From NCBI GenBank assembly GCA_034406715.1, contig CP137864.1, positions 1,550,001 through 1,614,000 on the forward strand: a DNA stretch of 64,000 nucleotides, read 5' to 3'. A program made the position numbers and the translations under genes. The number at the start of each line of letters is the position of its first letter. Within the stretch, counting starts at the first letter, position 1. This document shows, piece after piece, positions 22,672-34,202 of this stretch. Source of the DNA: Rhodotorula mucilaginosa. Lineage: Eukaryota; Basidiomycota; Microbotryomycetes; Sporidiobolales; Sporidiobolaceae. A model generated the notes under the pieces. The model did not search any database. It worked only from the letters and a program-made list of their open reading frames with translations, and was not told the origin of the DNA.

Positions 22672-24320
22672 TTAGGCGAGGGCCGGGAAGGCCGAAGCGT
22701 CCGAGACAGCCGGGGCGGCGGCACCCTGCGAGCGGCCCTGACCGCGGGTCGAGCCCCGCGAGGCACCACCACGGCCACGGCCCTCACCGCGGCCACGGGC
22801 CGGGCGACCACCGCGGGTCGACTCGCGAGCGTCGCGGGTGTCGCGACGGGGCGGGCGCGAGGTGAACTCGATCTCGAGGAAGGTCTTGGCCTCCTTCTGC
22901 TTCTTCTGCTTGTTCGAGGCGGCCTTCTGCAGTCGTCAAAGTCCGGTCAGCTACACTCTCTCGTGCGAAACACAGGGGGTCTCCGTAGTGTGGAAGCTGA
23001 AGAAGAAAACGCACGGGGGCACCGAAGAGCCACTCCTCCTCCTGCTCGCTCTTCTTGGTGACGGCCTGCGCGTTGGCAAAGAGGTCCTCGCCCTCGTTGG
23101 CCGGGCGGGCCTCGGGGAGCTCGCTGATGTTGAGCTTCTTGGCAGCCTTGGCGGCGAGGTACTCCTCGTAGGTCTGCGTGTTGTCCTCCTCCTCTTCCTC
23201 GACAACCGGAGCCTCGCGGACGGGAGTGGCAGCGCCCTCGGCGGGAGCTTCGGCCTTGGCGTCGGCCTCGGCGAGGACCTCAGCCTCGAGCTCCTTCTTG
23301 CCGTCCTCGGCACCCCAGCCAGCTGCCTCGGCCTTCTCCGAGTCACTGCGCGCGTTGTGGGACGGGACACGATCAGTTCGCGTCATCCCAAAGAACGATT
23401 GATCGCGCAGAGTCGAATCAACAACGCACACACGGCCGGTCTGCGACTGGCGGTCGAAGGGGCGTCCGCCGCCGTTCTCGCGGCGGGGGCGGGCACCACC
23501 GAGGTAAGTGCCAGAGTTGCCGCGCGGGTTTCCACCACCCGGGGCACGGCCGCCACGGCCACCACGGCCACCGCGGCGAGCAAAGTTCTGGGCTGTTGCC
23601 GTGCAAGTCGAAGGTGTGCGATCGGTGCGATTCGAGCGACGGAAGAGATTGTGTTGAGAGACGTCGGGAGAGGTGAAGCCGTGAAGCGGAGACGGAAGGA
23701 GGGTCAGCTCGTCTGGCTGCAAGGATGACGCAGTCGGTCGAATCGCGAGTGGTGCCCTAGCAGCTCCTGTGTCTATGCTAGTCCCAGTTTACGAGCCGTG
23801 CAGCGCGCGTCCCGCTCGACACAGTCGCCCTGGAGCACGACTCGAGAAGGGGTGCTCGAGACTTGGGAGAAGCAAGACTGACCGCGGTCCTCCTTGGCGC
23901 CCTCGCCGACGGGAACGGCGGCGTTGACCTCGCGGTCGCCCTGGTTGCGGTTCCTGTTGTCGCGGCGGGGACCGTTGTTGCGCGGCTGCGAGTTGTTGGC
24001 CTTGGGGGCGGCAGCAGCAGCGGCAGGAGCAGCCGGCGCCGGAGCAGCGGCGGCCTTGGACTTGGCGGCGACGGGGGCAAAGTCGTCGCCGTCGCCCTGG
24101 ATGACGGTCAAACGCAGGTCAGCATCCGTGTGTGCCTACTCGCCCCTCCCTCGAGGCGCGAGACGAGGGCGCGGCGAGGGCGAGCTCCGGGGCGAGAAGC
24201 AGCCAGCTCGTTCTCGCCTCGTCGCACGCTGCTCGTCGGCGGGCGCGGGGGGTGCGGGGGCGGAGGACACAGGAGACGTACGAGAGCGGCGAACGCGTTG
24301 CGGCTGAATACACCAGCCAT
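22672..24320 (-). CDS. STM1: STM1/SERBP1-type ribosome-associated RNA-binding protein
   Basis: Five minus-strand exons: 24320-24282, 24096-23883, 23592-23430, 23345-23015 and 22926-22672; 333 aa. The N-terminus MAGVFSRNAFAALGDGDDFA parallels the fungal Stm1 start (NPFDLLGND type). An Ala/Pro linker and RGG repeats (ARRGGRGGRGGRAPGG) follow. The HABP4/PAI-RBP1 hallmark is FDRQSQTGRVDSEKAEAAGW. Then come an acidic region (EEEEEDNTQTYEEYLAAKAA), a Lys-rich helix (NKQKKQKEAKTFLEIEF), more RGG motifs, and a Phe-Pro-Ala-Leu-Ala end. Stm1/SERBP1 occupies the mRNA channel of dormant 80S ribosomes (family knowledge). The first two introns are long for this window (185 and 290 nt), often a trait of highly expressed genes. 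Confidence 0.92.
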
Positions 24321-24908
24321 TGTTGACGACGCTATGAAAGGCGGGCGTCGAAGCAGCCAGCTCCAGCGAGCGCTCTCTTCCTCGTCGACGTCGCCTTGCA
24401 ATGGTCTCCCTCGGCCCAATCCCTCTCTCGGTGGTACGCCTGATGAAGCACGCCTCTCTCTAGTGCTGTAGAACGATCTTGGCTCGCATAGTCTGTCGAG
24501 AACGCCGCACGGTCGCCGCGAAGAAAACTTTCTTCTCTCCTCGCCTTCTCGTGCTCGAACGCGCTGGGCCGTACACAACCACACGAGGCAGTCTGTCGGT
24601 GCATAAGCCGAGAGCAGACCGCTGCGAGTCCGAATGGACCTGATAGACGGAGCTCCGATCCAGTCTATGCGGTCACACGACTTGCATCTTGCGTTGCGGC
24701 TTCGACCGTTTGCGCAGCTTCCCGCTCTCCGGGTTGGAGCATGCATGTGTCCGCGTCTGAAGCCCGCCGCATATAGCCACCGCTGACCTGTCAGGGTGGA
24801 AAGACCGCTTCGCCTTCAGAGATACCGGCCGACAAGTTCAGTCCGTCGGTTCAAACGGCGATAAATCGTTACAACATCCCAAATCGAGCCGAGGCGGGCC
24901 CGCCCAAC
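24321..24908. other. STM1 promoter region
   Basis: 588 bp between the STM1 ATG and the stop of the next upstream minus-strand gene. It should contain the STM1 promoter and leader. Pyrimidine-rich on the minus strand near 24340-24480. No gene supported. Confidence 0.4.
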
Positions 24909-25934
24909 TTAGTGTCCTGCTCTAGGCGTTCCTTCTGGACTGGTTGGATGATCCTCCGGTTTCACCGCGTCCTCGTATGCGGGCGGCAAAGGCGGCAGAC
25001 CCGTCTCTGGATCCAGTAGCGGTCGGTCCTCGTCCTCGAGCGAGGTCCGGTCGGCGTCGGCGTCGGCGTCGTCGTGGTCCTCGTCTCCTCCAAGAACATG
25101 CGTCGTCTCATTCTGCGACTCGTTTCGACGTCCTCCTCCTCTTCGCCGCGTCGCGAGTGCGATCCCGCCCGCCAACCGCTCCGTCCGCCTCAACGCGCGC
25201 GCTTTCCGCTTCTCGACGACAAAGTGTTTGAACCGCTCGCCGCCGAACCAGATCCCGATCGCGATCGCGACGAGGACGAGGATCATGATGACAAAGTGAT
25301 TGCCGTCCCAGTGTGAGGGGGGCCAGAACGCTCCCGGGTAGCTGTGCAGCGGCAAACGCTTCGTCAGCTTCAATCGTCGGTGTGGCAAAGAGAGAGCGGG
25401 GTTTGGACCCTTACTGGCAGAACTCGTTGAGGCGACCTTCCGCGACTGTAGCAAGGAAGCGTCAGCAGCGGTGTTCTGTGGCTGAAGGCGACTGCGAGCC
25501 TGAGGACACGCACCGTGCCGGTTGACGGAGTAAGCGACCTGTCCCGCCCGGTCGGTAATCTGCAACGCCACCGCCGTGCCGACTTTGAGATCCGATCCGT
25601 CGATGCTGTAGTAGGTATAGCCGGGCATGCCGAGCACGCCTACGCGCTCGAGGACGACGACCTCGCTCGCCGAGACGTTGGGCGACGCGGGCGGTTCGAC
25701 AATCGAGATCGCATAGGGTGCGCCCTCGCCGCCGCCAAAGGTGATCGAGAGCGGCTCGCACTGGACCGTGTCGGTGCTGCGGTACCAGTCGCCCCACGGT
25801 GAACCGACAAAGGGCTTTGCCGACATGAGGCCTTGGCGCGGTTCGAGGTTGACGGAGAGGGGCGCAGCGATCCCAGCTCGAGCGAGCGCGAGACCGGCCA
25901 GGAGCAGTCTCGGTAGCAGTTTCGTTCCGCTCAT
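24909..25934 (-). CDS. single-pass membrane protein with signal peptide
   Basis: Exons (minus strand) 25934-25514, 25445-25415 and 25341-24909, 294 aa; the middle exon is 31 nt. The first intron also has an open frame, but the spliced reading places NEFCHYPGAFWPPSHW in one chain. The N-terminus is a good signal peptide (LLPRLLLAGLALARAGIAAP). The lumenal part has CEPLSITFGGGEGAPYAISI, a pattern seen in fungal secreted domains that start with a Cys-x-Pro strand. The membrane segment is FVIMILVLVAIAIGIWFG. The cytosolic tail starts basic (ERFKHFVVEKRKARALRRTE), becomes acidic (DEDHDDADADADRT), and ends with a PPLPPAYEDA motif that could be a WW-domain or Rsp5 site. Likely a type I surface or secretory-path protein; function unknown. 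Confidence 0.72.
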   Translation of the reverse strand: MSGTKLLPRLLLAGLALARAGIAAPLSVNLEPRQGLMSAKPFVGSPWGDWYRSTDTVQCEPLSITFGGGEGAPYAISIVEPPASPNVSASEVVVLERVGVLGMPGYTYYSIDGSDLKVGTAVALQITDRAGQVAYSVNRHGACPQARSRLQPQNTAADASLLQSRKVASTSSASKGPNPALSLPHRRLKLTKRLPLHSYPGAFWPPSHWDGNHFVIMILVLVAIAIGIWFGGERFKHFVVEKRKARALRRTERLAGGIALATRRRGGGRRNESQNETTHVLGGDEDHDDADADADRTSLEDEDRPLLDPETGLPPLPPAYEDAVKPEDHPTSPEGTPRAGH

Positions 25935-26148
25935 CTAACCCCTCTAGCAGCTGGGCCGACGGCGGTGTGGCGACGAAGGCGAAAGGGTTCACGTCCGCGT
26001 GTGGAGCCGAAGTCAAGTCCTTTTCTGCCTCACACGACTCGCTTCACGCGCACGTGCAGCCCGAGAACTGCAGCACGGGTAACAAAGGATGACGTGAGTC
26101 GCGGCTCACGCGGAAAGGAGGACCTGAGCGCTGACACCCTCAGGACGG
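25935..26148. promoter_or_regulatory. divergent promoter region
   Basis: 214 bp between two divergent start codons; too short for a gene, so probably a shared promoter. No named motif recognised. Confidence 0.35.
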
Positions 26149-26936
26149 ATGTCGCGGCGTCATCAACAGTTCGCTCGACGTATCGCATATCCCAGGGCTG
26201 CACCGCACAGAGGACCGTACTACGGGTCAAGCAGTGTACGACTCAATCAGCGTGCCCATTCCGATCGATCAAGGTCACGCCGGTGGATTCGCTTCCGATC
26301 GCCGGCCAACGGGAGAAGAGGCGTCCTCGACGAGTCGACAGCGACGCAGGCGCGCCCGCGCATACTCGGATACGCAGAGCGAGTCGGAAGATGGCACCGA
26401 ACGGATACCGGTCCCGCCGATCCCAGACTTGAGATACGAGCAGGGCGTCCTCGCGAGTTTGCAGCCTTTCCTACACCGCGTTCCCGCCACCGCCAGCGCT
26501 ACCGCCGAAGCTGCCGGCGACGAGACGGAGAAGCACGAGCGCAAAGTCGAGACGGCGGAAAAGGTCTCGCTCGCGGCGAGGAACTTGACGGCGGAGGGAA
26601 CGAGTGCGCCCGATCGACCGAGCGACATCTTTCTCGGACCGCTCCGGATCGAGTGGACCCGCGTCGCCTACGTGATTGTGCGAGATCAGGTGCGCTCTCT
26701 TAACACGTCGCTTTTTCTCATTCTGCCCCTCTTTTGCTTTGCCGCGTCCGGAACGCTAAACCCTCACGCTCTTCCAGGTTCTGTCGCCATTGATTCAAGG
26801 CGTGTTGTGGGGCGTGGCAGGCTTTTATCTGAGCGCCCTCTGGTCGTGGAACAAGGCCCGCATCGCAGCTGCACGGAGTGGCGTGCCCTCACAAAGACCC
26901 AGCCTTCTAGCCAGTTTAGGACTCCGGACACGATGA
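26149..26936 (+). CDS. small membrane protein, DUF1770-like
   Basis: Exons 26149-26179, 26235-26689 and 26778-26936; 214 aa. The main frame has no ATG of its own; a 31-nt first exon ending at a GTATCG donor supplies MSRRHQQFAR in the right phase. The middle is charged and disordered, with PPIPDLRYEQGVLASLQPFL in it. The C-terminal part reads DIFLGPLRIEWTRVAYVIVR, then QVLSPLIQGVLWGVAGFYL, a likely single membrane helix. A short basic end ...GLRTR follows. The PDLRYEQ block followed by a C-terminal membrane segment recalls the fungal DUF1770 family; that is recognition by eye, not a search. Tail-anchored topology is inferred. Function unknown. Confidence 0.62.
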
Positions 26937-27309
26937 GCTGCAACTTAACTTCGACTGTCACTTTCGCGCGTCGTCGTCGCCTCGAACGGAAGTGCATCAC
27001 TGCCAAGTTTTGATGGGAAGGAAGCAAAATGAACAAGGAAAGACTACGATGAATGACTGCTAGCCAGAAGGAGAAAAGACGGCCCGGCAACAAAGCGAGG
27101 CGAAGGGAAGACACTTGATTAGACCGGAGCGCGTTCCGGCGAAAGAGGGATGCTGGATGAGATGAGATGAATGCTGGAATAGATCATGGAGCTGTGCGGA
27201 AAGATCGAGATCGACTTGGGGTGAGGGATAAATAGGGACAGCTTTGATGGAGGGCGGTCGTCGTCCGCTGGCGGCGGGAGCAAGAACGCGGAGGGGATCT
27301 CGCGCATGT
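26937..27309. other. convergent 3' intergenic region
   Basis: 373 bp between convergent stop codons. It includes a GATGA-rich stretch at about 27150-27175 that is not long enough to call a repeat array. No gene supported. Confidence 0.35.
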
Positions 27310-29310
<2,001 letters not shown>

Positions 29311-30028
29311 CGCTGCAACTGCCTATGCGCGTGTCTGGCGTTCCTCGCTGGCGCTGCGATCGGGCGGCGTGTAAGGCGGTCCGGGTGCCGTCGCGGTCGC
29401 AACACAATGCGGATGGCGGAGGCTGGAAAGCGGCGAGAAGCAGCACCACCGTCGGAAGAGGACTCGGATCAAGAGTGGGCCGCAGGAGCTCGGGCTTCGC
29501 GGCAGACGCCTTGTCACGCGGTAGGAGCAGCAGCAACAGCCGGGCAGGCGTAGGCGTGGGAGACAGCGCGCAGGAACACGGCCTGGCGGGAGGGTTTAGC
29601 CATCTCTGATTGATTCCGTTTCCGGAAGTTTGCGCGCGAAACGGCAATACACACCACACGAGGCTGTCTCTCTGCGTGATACAGGTGTACATCGCTGAAA
29701 CTGAGAAAGGCTCGTACGAAGCATCTCCGGACACTCAAGCTGCGCTTTTCAACGGCCATGGGAAAACATTGGGAAAACACGCGACTCGAGTCTCGAGGAG
29801 AAGGTGCCACGTGTCAGCTGATCGTGCTTCCGCGCCAACTCGGCCGCCAGCGAGTTACAGCATAGCCATAGACTGCTTCCAGGCAATTGGGAAGACCGGC
29901 GCGTAGCTTTCACGACTCGCAACTCGACGCCGCCCGCTCAGGTCGCCACTCCTTCTGTGCTCTCCGTCATCGGTTCCCTCCGATACCTAATCACCGCTCG
30001 CAAGCAGCCACTACAGTGAACGGACAAG
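29311..30028. promoter_or_regulatory. divergent intergenic region, PKA / FSH hydrolase
   Basis: 718 bp between divergent ATGs. It holds two copies of TGGGAAAACA (29759-29768 and 29770-29779), a short palindrome CGACTCGAGTCTCG just downstream, and an E-box CACGTG at 29808-29813. These look like regulatory sites; the binding factors are not known. No gene supported. Confidence 0.4.
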
Positions 30029-31137
30029 ATGGTGCTGCGTATCTTGATGCTGCCGGGCTACACCCAGAACGCCGTTAGTGAGTCTCTCGTCCTGCTTTGT
30101 GTACGCGAGGAATCCGAAGCGAGATCTGACCCTGTTCTCGTACCCTCAGTCCTGAGTGAGTCCAGCGAGTTTGCACCTCTTGGAGTCAACTCCGCGGCTT
30201 AATGAAGATCATGCTTCCAGGCGGCCGGATAGGCGCTCTGCGACGAGCGCTCAAAGACACGGCGGAACTCGTCTTTGTGGATCCGGTCAGTTTGCGTCTT
30301 TCTCGCCGGTTCCCTCGCCGTGGCGCTGACCCGCCCTCCCGGTGACAGCCTCATGTCGTCGAAATGCCGACAACCGACGCCAACAAGTTCGACTCGGATG
30401 CGTCCGCCGCCCCGACCTCGGAAGCCGACACGCCTCGCGCCTGGTGGTTCGCCGAGCGAGCTCCCTCGGACGGGCACTTCCGCAAGTTTAAGCAGTTCGA
30501 CGAGACCCTCGAGTACTTGCGCGATATTCTCGAGAAGCAGCACTTTGACGGCGTCTTTGGGTTCTCGCAAGGCGCCGCGTGCGCCGCGATCCTCGCCGCC
30601 CTCTGCGAGAACCCTCAGCTCGACCCGGTCTTTGCCCGCCCGAGCCAGGATCCGAACGTCGCTTGGCCGCCTGCACCGCTCAAGTTTGCCATCCTCTCGG
30701 CGGGCTTCTTTCCGCTCGACCCGCGCACGGCGGCATACTTTGACACGCCACTCAAGACGCCGACGCTGCACGTCCTCGGACGAGCGGACACCATCGTCGG
30801 CGAAGACCGCTCGGTCCCGTTGACCAAGGTCTTTGATGACTCGCGAGTCGAGTGGCACGATGGAGGTCAGTCTCGGCACCAGCTCTGAGGCCGCTGCCCC
30901 TTGTTCTGCCCGATCAGAAACTGACGACGCCGCGCGTTTTCAGGGCACCACACGCCTTCCAAGGCGAGCTGGCGACGATTCTTCCAGGCCTACATCGAAG
31001 CGTTCGACGAGAACGGTGGCGGATCGGACGCCGCGCTTGCGCTTCCTTCTCCGACGGCGGGTCCCAACGCCGACACTCCGGACGCGAGCGGAACGAGCAC
31101 GCCCGTTCCGGTAGACACGCAGTCTGGCAAGCTGTGA
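30029..31137 (+). CDS. FSH1-type serine hydrolase
   Basis: Five exons: 30029-30077, 30150-30155 (6 nt), 30221-30285, 30349-30865 and 30944-31137; about 276 aa. The start MVLRILMLPGYTQNAV matches the FSH family (LFLHGFLQNG in yeast). Catalytic residues are visible: nucleophile Ser113 in FGFSQGAACAA, the acid in LGRADTIV, and His in WHDGGHHTPSK. RAWWFAERA matches the family's NRAWF block. FSH proteins are cytosolic alpha/beta hydrolases related to dihydrofolate reductase C-terminal and human OVCA2 hydrolases; their substrates are largely unknown. The 6-nt exon adds Ile-Leu to give QNAVILSGRIG, closer to the family; leaving it out keeps the frame. The C-terminal Pro/Thr tail is extra. Confidence 0.9.
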
Positions 31138-31462
31138 TTGTATAGACTTTTTGCTGTGTAGACGGGGCAACGCTTTGTGTTAAGAATGATTGGCGGGTGG
31201 CGAGCTTCTCTTCTTCGCGAGCGGACCGCTTGTTCCGCTTTCTTTGCCTTCGGCACGCACCGGCGACTGCTGTGGGGAATCCGACCGACCGATCGAGCGA
31301 GTGGAGGTGGCCTCGCGCTACTTTTCGACTCTCGCCCTCTTCCCGCTACACTCGGAGGCTCGACTGTGAATTCAGTGGCACTGCACTCTACACCTCGACC
31401 GATTTCTCCATCAGATCGCTCAGCAACACCCGAAGCTGCCATCAACGAGGTTCGAAACCAAA
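31138..31462. other. intergenic region upstream of flavocytochrome b2
   Basis: 325 bp between tandem plus-strand genes; expected to hold the hydrolase 3' end and the CYB2-like promoter. No gene or clear motif seen. Confidence 0.35.
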
Positions 31463-33808
31463 ATGTCCGCAGACGAAGACAAGCGACCGCTGCATCACTC
31501 TGAAGTGGCAAAACACGCCGACAAGGACTCGCTCTGGGTCATCGTCAACGGCAATGCATACGATCTGACCGAGTGTGGGTCCCGGTTTCGCTCTCCGTCG
31601 CGGTCTCTTGACTGAGAGTCCTGCGGGTGTCTCCCTCTCGAGGTGGACCCCTCCCCACGATCGGCCTCATTCGAATGGGTCAAGGCCCTGTGCGAACCAC
31701 TTGAAGAGACTCCTGACTGACCACTTGATCGCTGGCAGTCGCACCGGAACACCCGGGAGGCATGGGCATCTTGCTCAAGTATGCAGGAAAGGATGCAACC
31801 GAGGTACGTCTTGTCCTCTCGTTCCCTCGTCGCCAACTGTACTGACTCTCGATCTCTCTGCAGGCATAGTACGCTTATCTCTCCCGAGCTCAGTTGCCGG
31901 TCAATCGAGACGCCGAAGCTGACCATGTCGGTCAACAGCGAGCCGATCCACCCGCCCGGAACCCTTGAGCAATACTTGCCAAAGGAGAAGCACCTCGGAC
32001 CGGTCGACCTCTCGGGTCTCAAGATTGTGGCCAAGGAGGAGACTTCAGAGGAGAAGGCGCGGAAGCAGCGGGTGCAGGACAAGCCGCCTCTCGACGAATG
32101 CCTCAGTTTGTACGATTTCGAGGTACGTCTCGAGCCTTGTCCCGGAGAAACCGCAGCATATTGCGCTATGACTGACCATGACGCCCACACAGGCCGTTGC
32201 CAAATCCGTGCTTCCGATGGGCGCCTGGGCATATTGTGAGTTGCATCAATACTTGTTCGTCTCGAGAGGAACGGTTCGGCTGACACCGTCCTTTCAGACT
32301 CTTCTGGAGCGGACGACGAGATTACTATGCGCGAGAACCGCAACGCGTACCAGCGGATCTGGTTCCGACCCCGTATCCTTCGCGACGTGACCAACATCGA
32401 TTTCGCATCGACCATCCTCGGCCACAAGACGTCGCTTCCGATTTACATCACGGCGACTGCCCTCGGAAAGCTCGGTCACCCTGACGGCGAAAAGAACTTG
32501 ACCTGGGCTGCTGCTAAGCAAGGCGTCATTCAGGTACACGCGCTTCGGACCAGCCGTGCCATGCTCGGAAGTTTCAACGCTGACGCCGCTTGGCCACCAC
32601 AGATGATCCCGACGCTGGCATCGTGCTCGTTCGACGAGATTGTCGACGCCGCCGAGCCGGGTCAGGTGCAGTTCATGCAGCTGTACGTCAACAAGGACCG
32701 CGAGATCACCCGCAAGATTGTCCAGCATGCCGAGAAGCGCGGGATCAAGGGCCTGTTCATCACGGTCGACGCTCCCCAACTCGGTCGACGCGAGAAGGAC
32801 ATGCGGCAAAAGTTTGCCGACGAGGGCTCGAACGTCCAGCGGACGTCGGGTGAGGCGGTCGACAAGACGCAGGGTGCAGCGCGAGCCATCTCTTCCTTCA
32901 TCGACCCCGGCTTGTCTTGGAAGGTGAGCGGGTTTGCCTGATCTCGAGCCTCATGCGAAGGAGCGGCTGACACTCCCCTGCCCGTAGGACATGCCGTGGT
33001 TCCGCTCCATCACCAAGATGCCGCTCATCCTGAAGGGCGTCCAGTGCTGGGAAGATGCGGTCCTCGCAGCCGAGGCAGGCCTCGACGGCGTCGTGCTCTC
33101 GAACCACGGTGGCCGACAGGCAGACTACGCTCGCTCCGGTATCGAGGTCCTCGCCGAGGTCATGCCCAAGCTGCGCGAGCGAGGCCTCCTCAAGAACGGA
33201 TTCGAAGTCTAGTACGCTGCCTTTCCCTTTACCCCCTTTCAGAGCTCTGTTAAGTCTGACTCTCTCTGTCTGTCGATAGCATCGACGGTGGCGTGCGACG
33301 AGCTGGCGACATCCTCAAGGCAGTTGCGCTCGGAGCCAAGGCCGTCGGCATCGGTCGACCGTTCCTCTGTGCGTGCACTCTTTCCCGAGCTTGCGCAATA
33401 GAGTGCTTATCTTTGGATAAATGACTGACTCGAGGGCGTCATTTCAGATGCGTACTCTGCCTACGGGCACGAAGGTGTCGTCAGGGCCATCCAAATCCTC
33501 AAAGACGAGATGGAAATGAACCTGCGTCTTCTCGGCGCCCCGACTTTGGCGGATGTCACTCCTGAAATGGTGAGTCGTCGGGACTGGTGTCTTCCTTTTG
33601 ATTCCGGTCAACATGAGCCCAAATCGCTTGGATGCTCGGCTGATTTCCGTTTGCCTCACAGATCGACGCTTCGAACTTGACGAGCCGGCAGGTCGATTCG
33701 GCGCCGGACTATCTCGCACGGGCCAACTACGAGCCTCTTGCCGGTGTCGGAAACGGTCTCGGCGCGCAGCCTCGACTGATCTCGAAGGAGACGAAGGCCA
33801 GCCTTTGA
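31463..33808 (+). CDS. CYB2: flavocytochrome b2, L-lactate dehydrogenase (cytochrome)
   Basis: Eleven exons: 31463-31574, 31739-31803, 31864-31868 (5 nt), 31939-32122, 32193-32235, 32298-32533, 32603-32923, 32988-33211, 33280-33368, 33448-33569 and 33662-33808; 515 aa. The N-terminal cytochrome b5 domain is [20 protein letters not shown], then FAPEHPGG and EPIHPPG. The heme ligands His42 and His65 are 23 residues apart, as in yeast Cyb2. The FMN domain has [51 protein letters not shown] (catalytic His about 362) and [13 protein letters not shown] with GIGRPFLY. It oxidises L-lactate to pyruvate and passes electrons to cytochrome c (family knowledge). No mitochondrial presequence precedes the b5 domain, unlike yeast Cyb2. 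Confidence 0.95.
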
Positions 33809-34202
33809 AGGGGGACCCATTTGAGCAGTTTCCTTCCCGTTGTCGGCCTGTATTTCTTGCATGGCAACCACGGCTCGGTCGATGTAACGTATGCTCTTGT
33901 CGTATCTGTTTGGCTGTCGATTCTCGTTAGAATTCTCCGGGACCGAACCAGCTTGCAGCTTCTTCTCATCGCGCCAATTGCGGGCTTTTCAATATCCACA
34001 ACCGGAGGCTTCACCCGACCGCATTATAGCTGTACGCGCCCTTAAGGCAGCAGAGCGTGAGCGTACATTTTGGCGTTGGCCCTGTAGGCCGCTCTCCGCT
34101 TGCTGAACCCCCCATCTAGACGACGACTCGAACTCCGCTCGGCCGGCCCCACTCTCATCGTCTCGACGCCGCTTTACACGCAGCTGTAGCGCACTGCCCG
34201 CG
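33809..34202. other. intergenic region between CYB2-like and hydrolase genes
   Basis: 394 bp between tandem plus-strand genes, locally richer in A+T near 33850-34040. It should hold the CYB2-like 3' end and the next promoter. No gene supported. Confidence 0.35.

Noticed and set aside
22838-23728. 296-codon plus-strand frame opposite STM1
   Set aside because: Low-complexity Leu/Gly reading of the complementary strand of RGG- and Glu-rich exons; no independent support.
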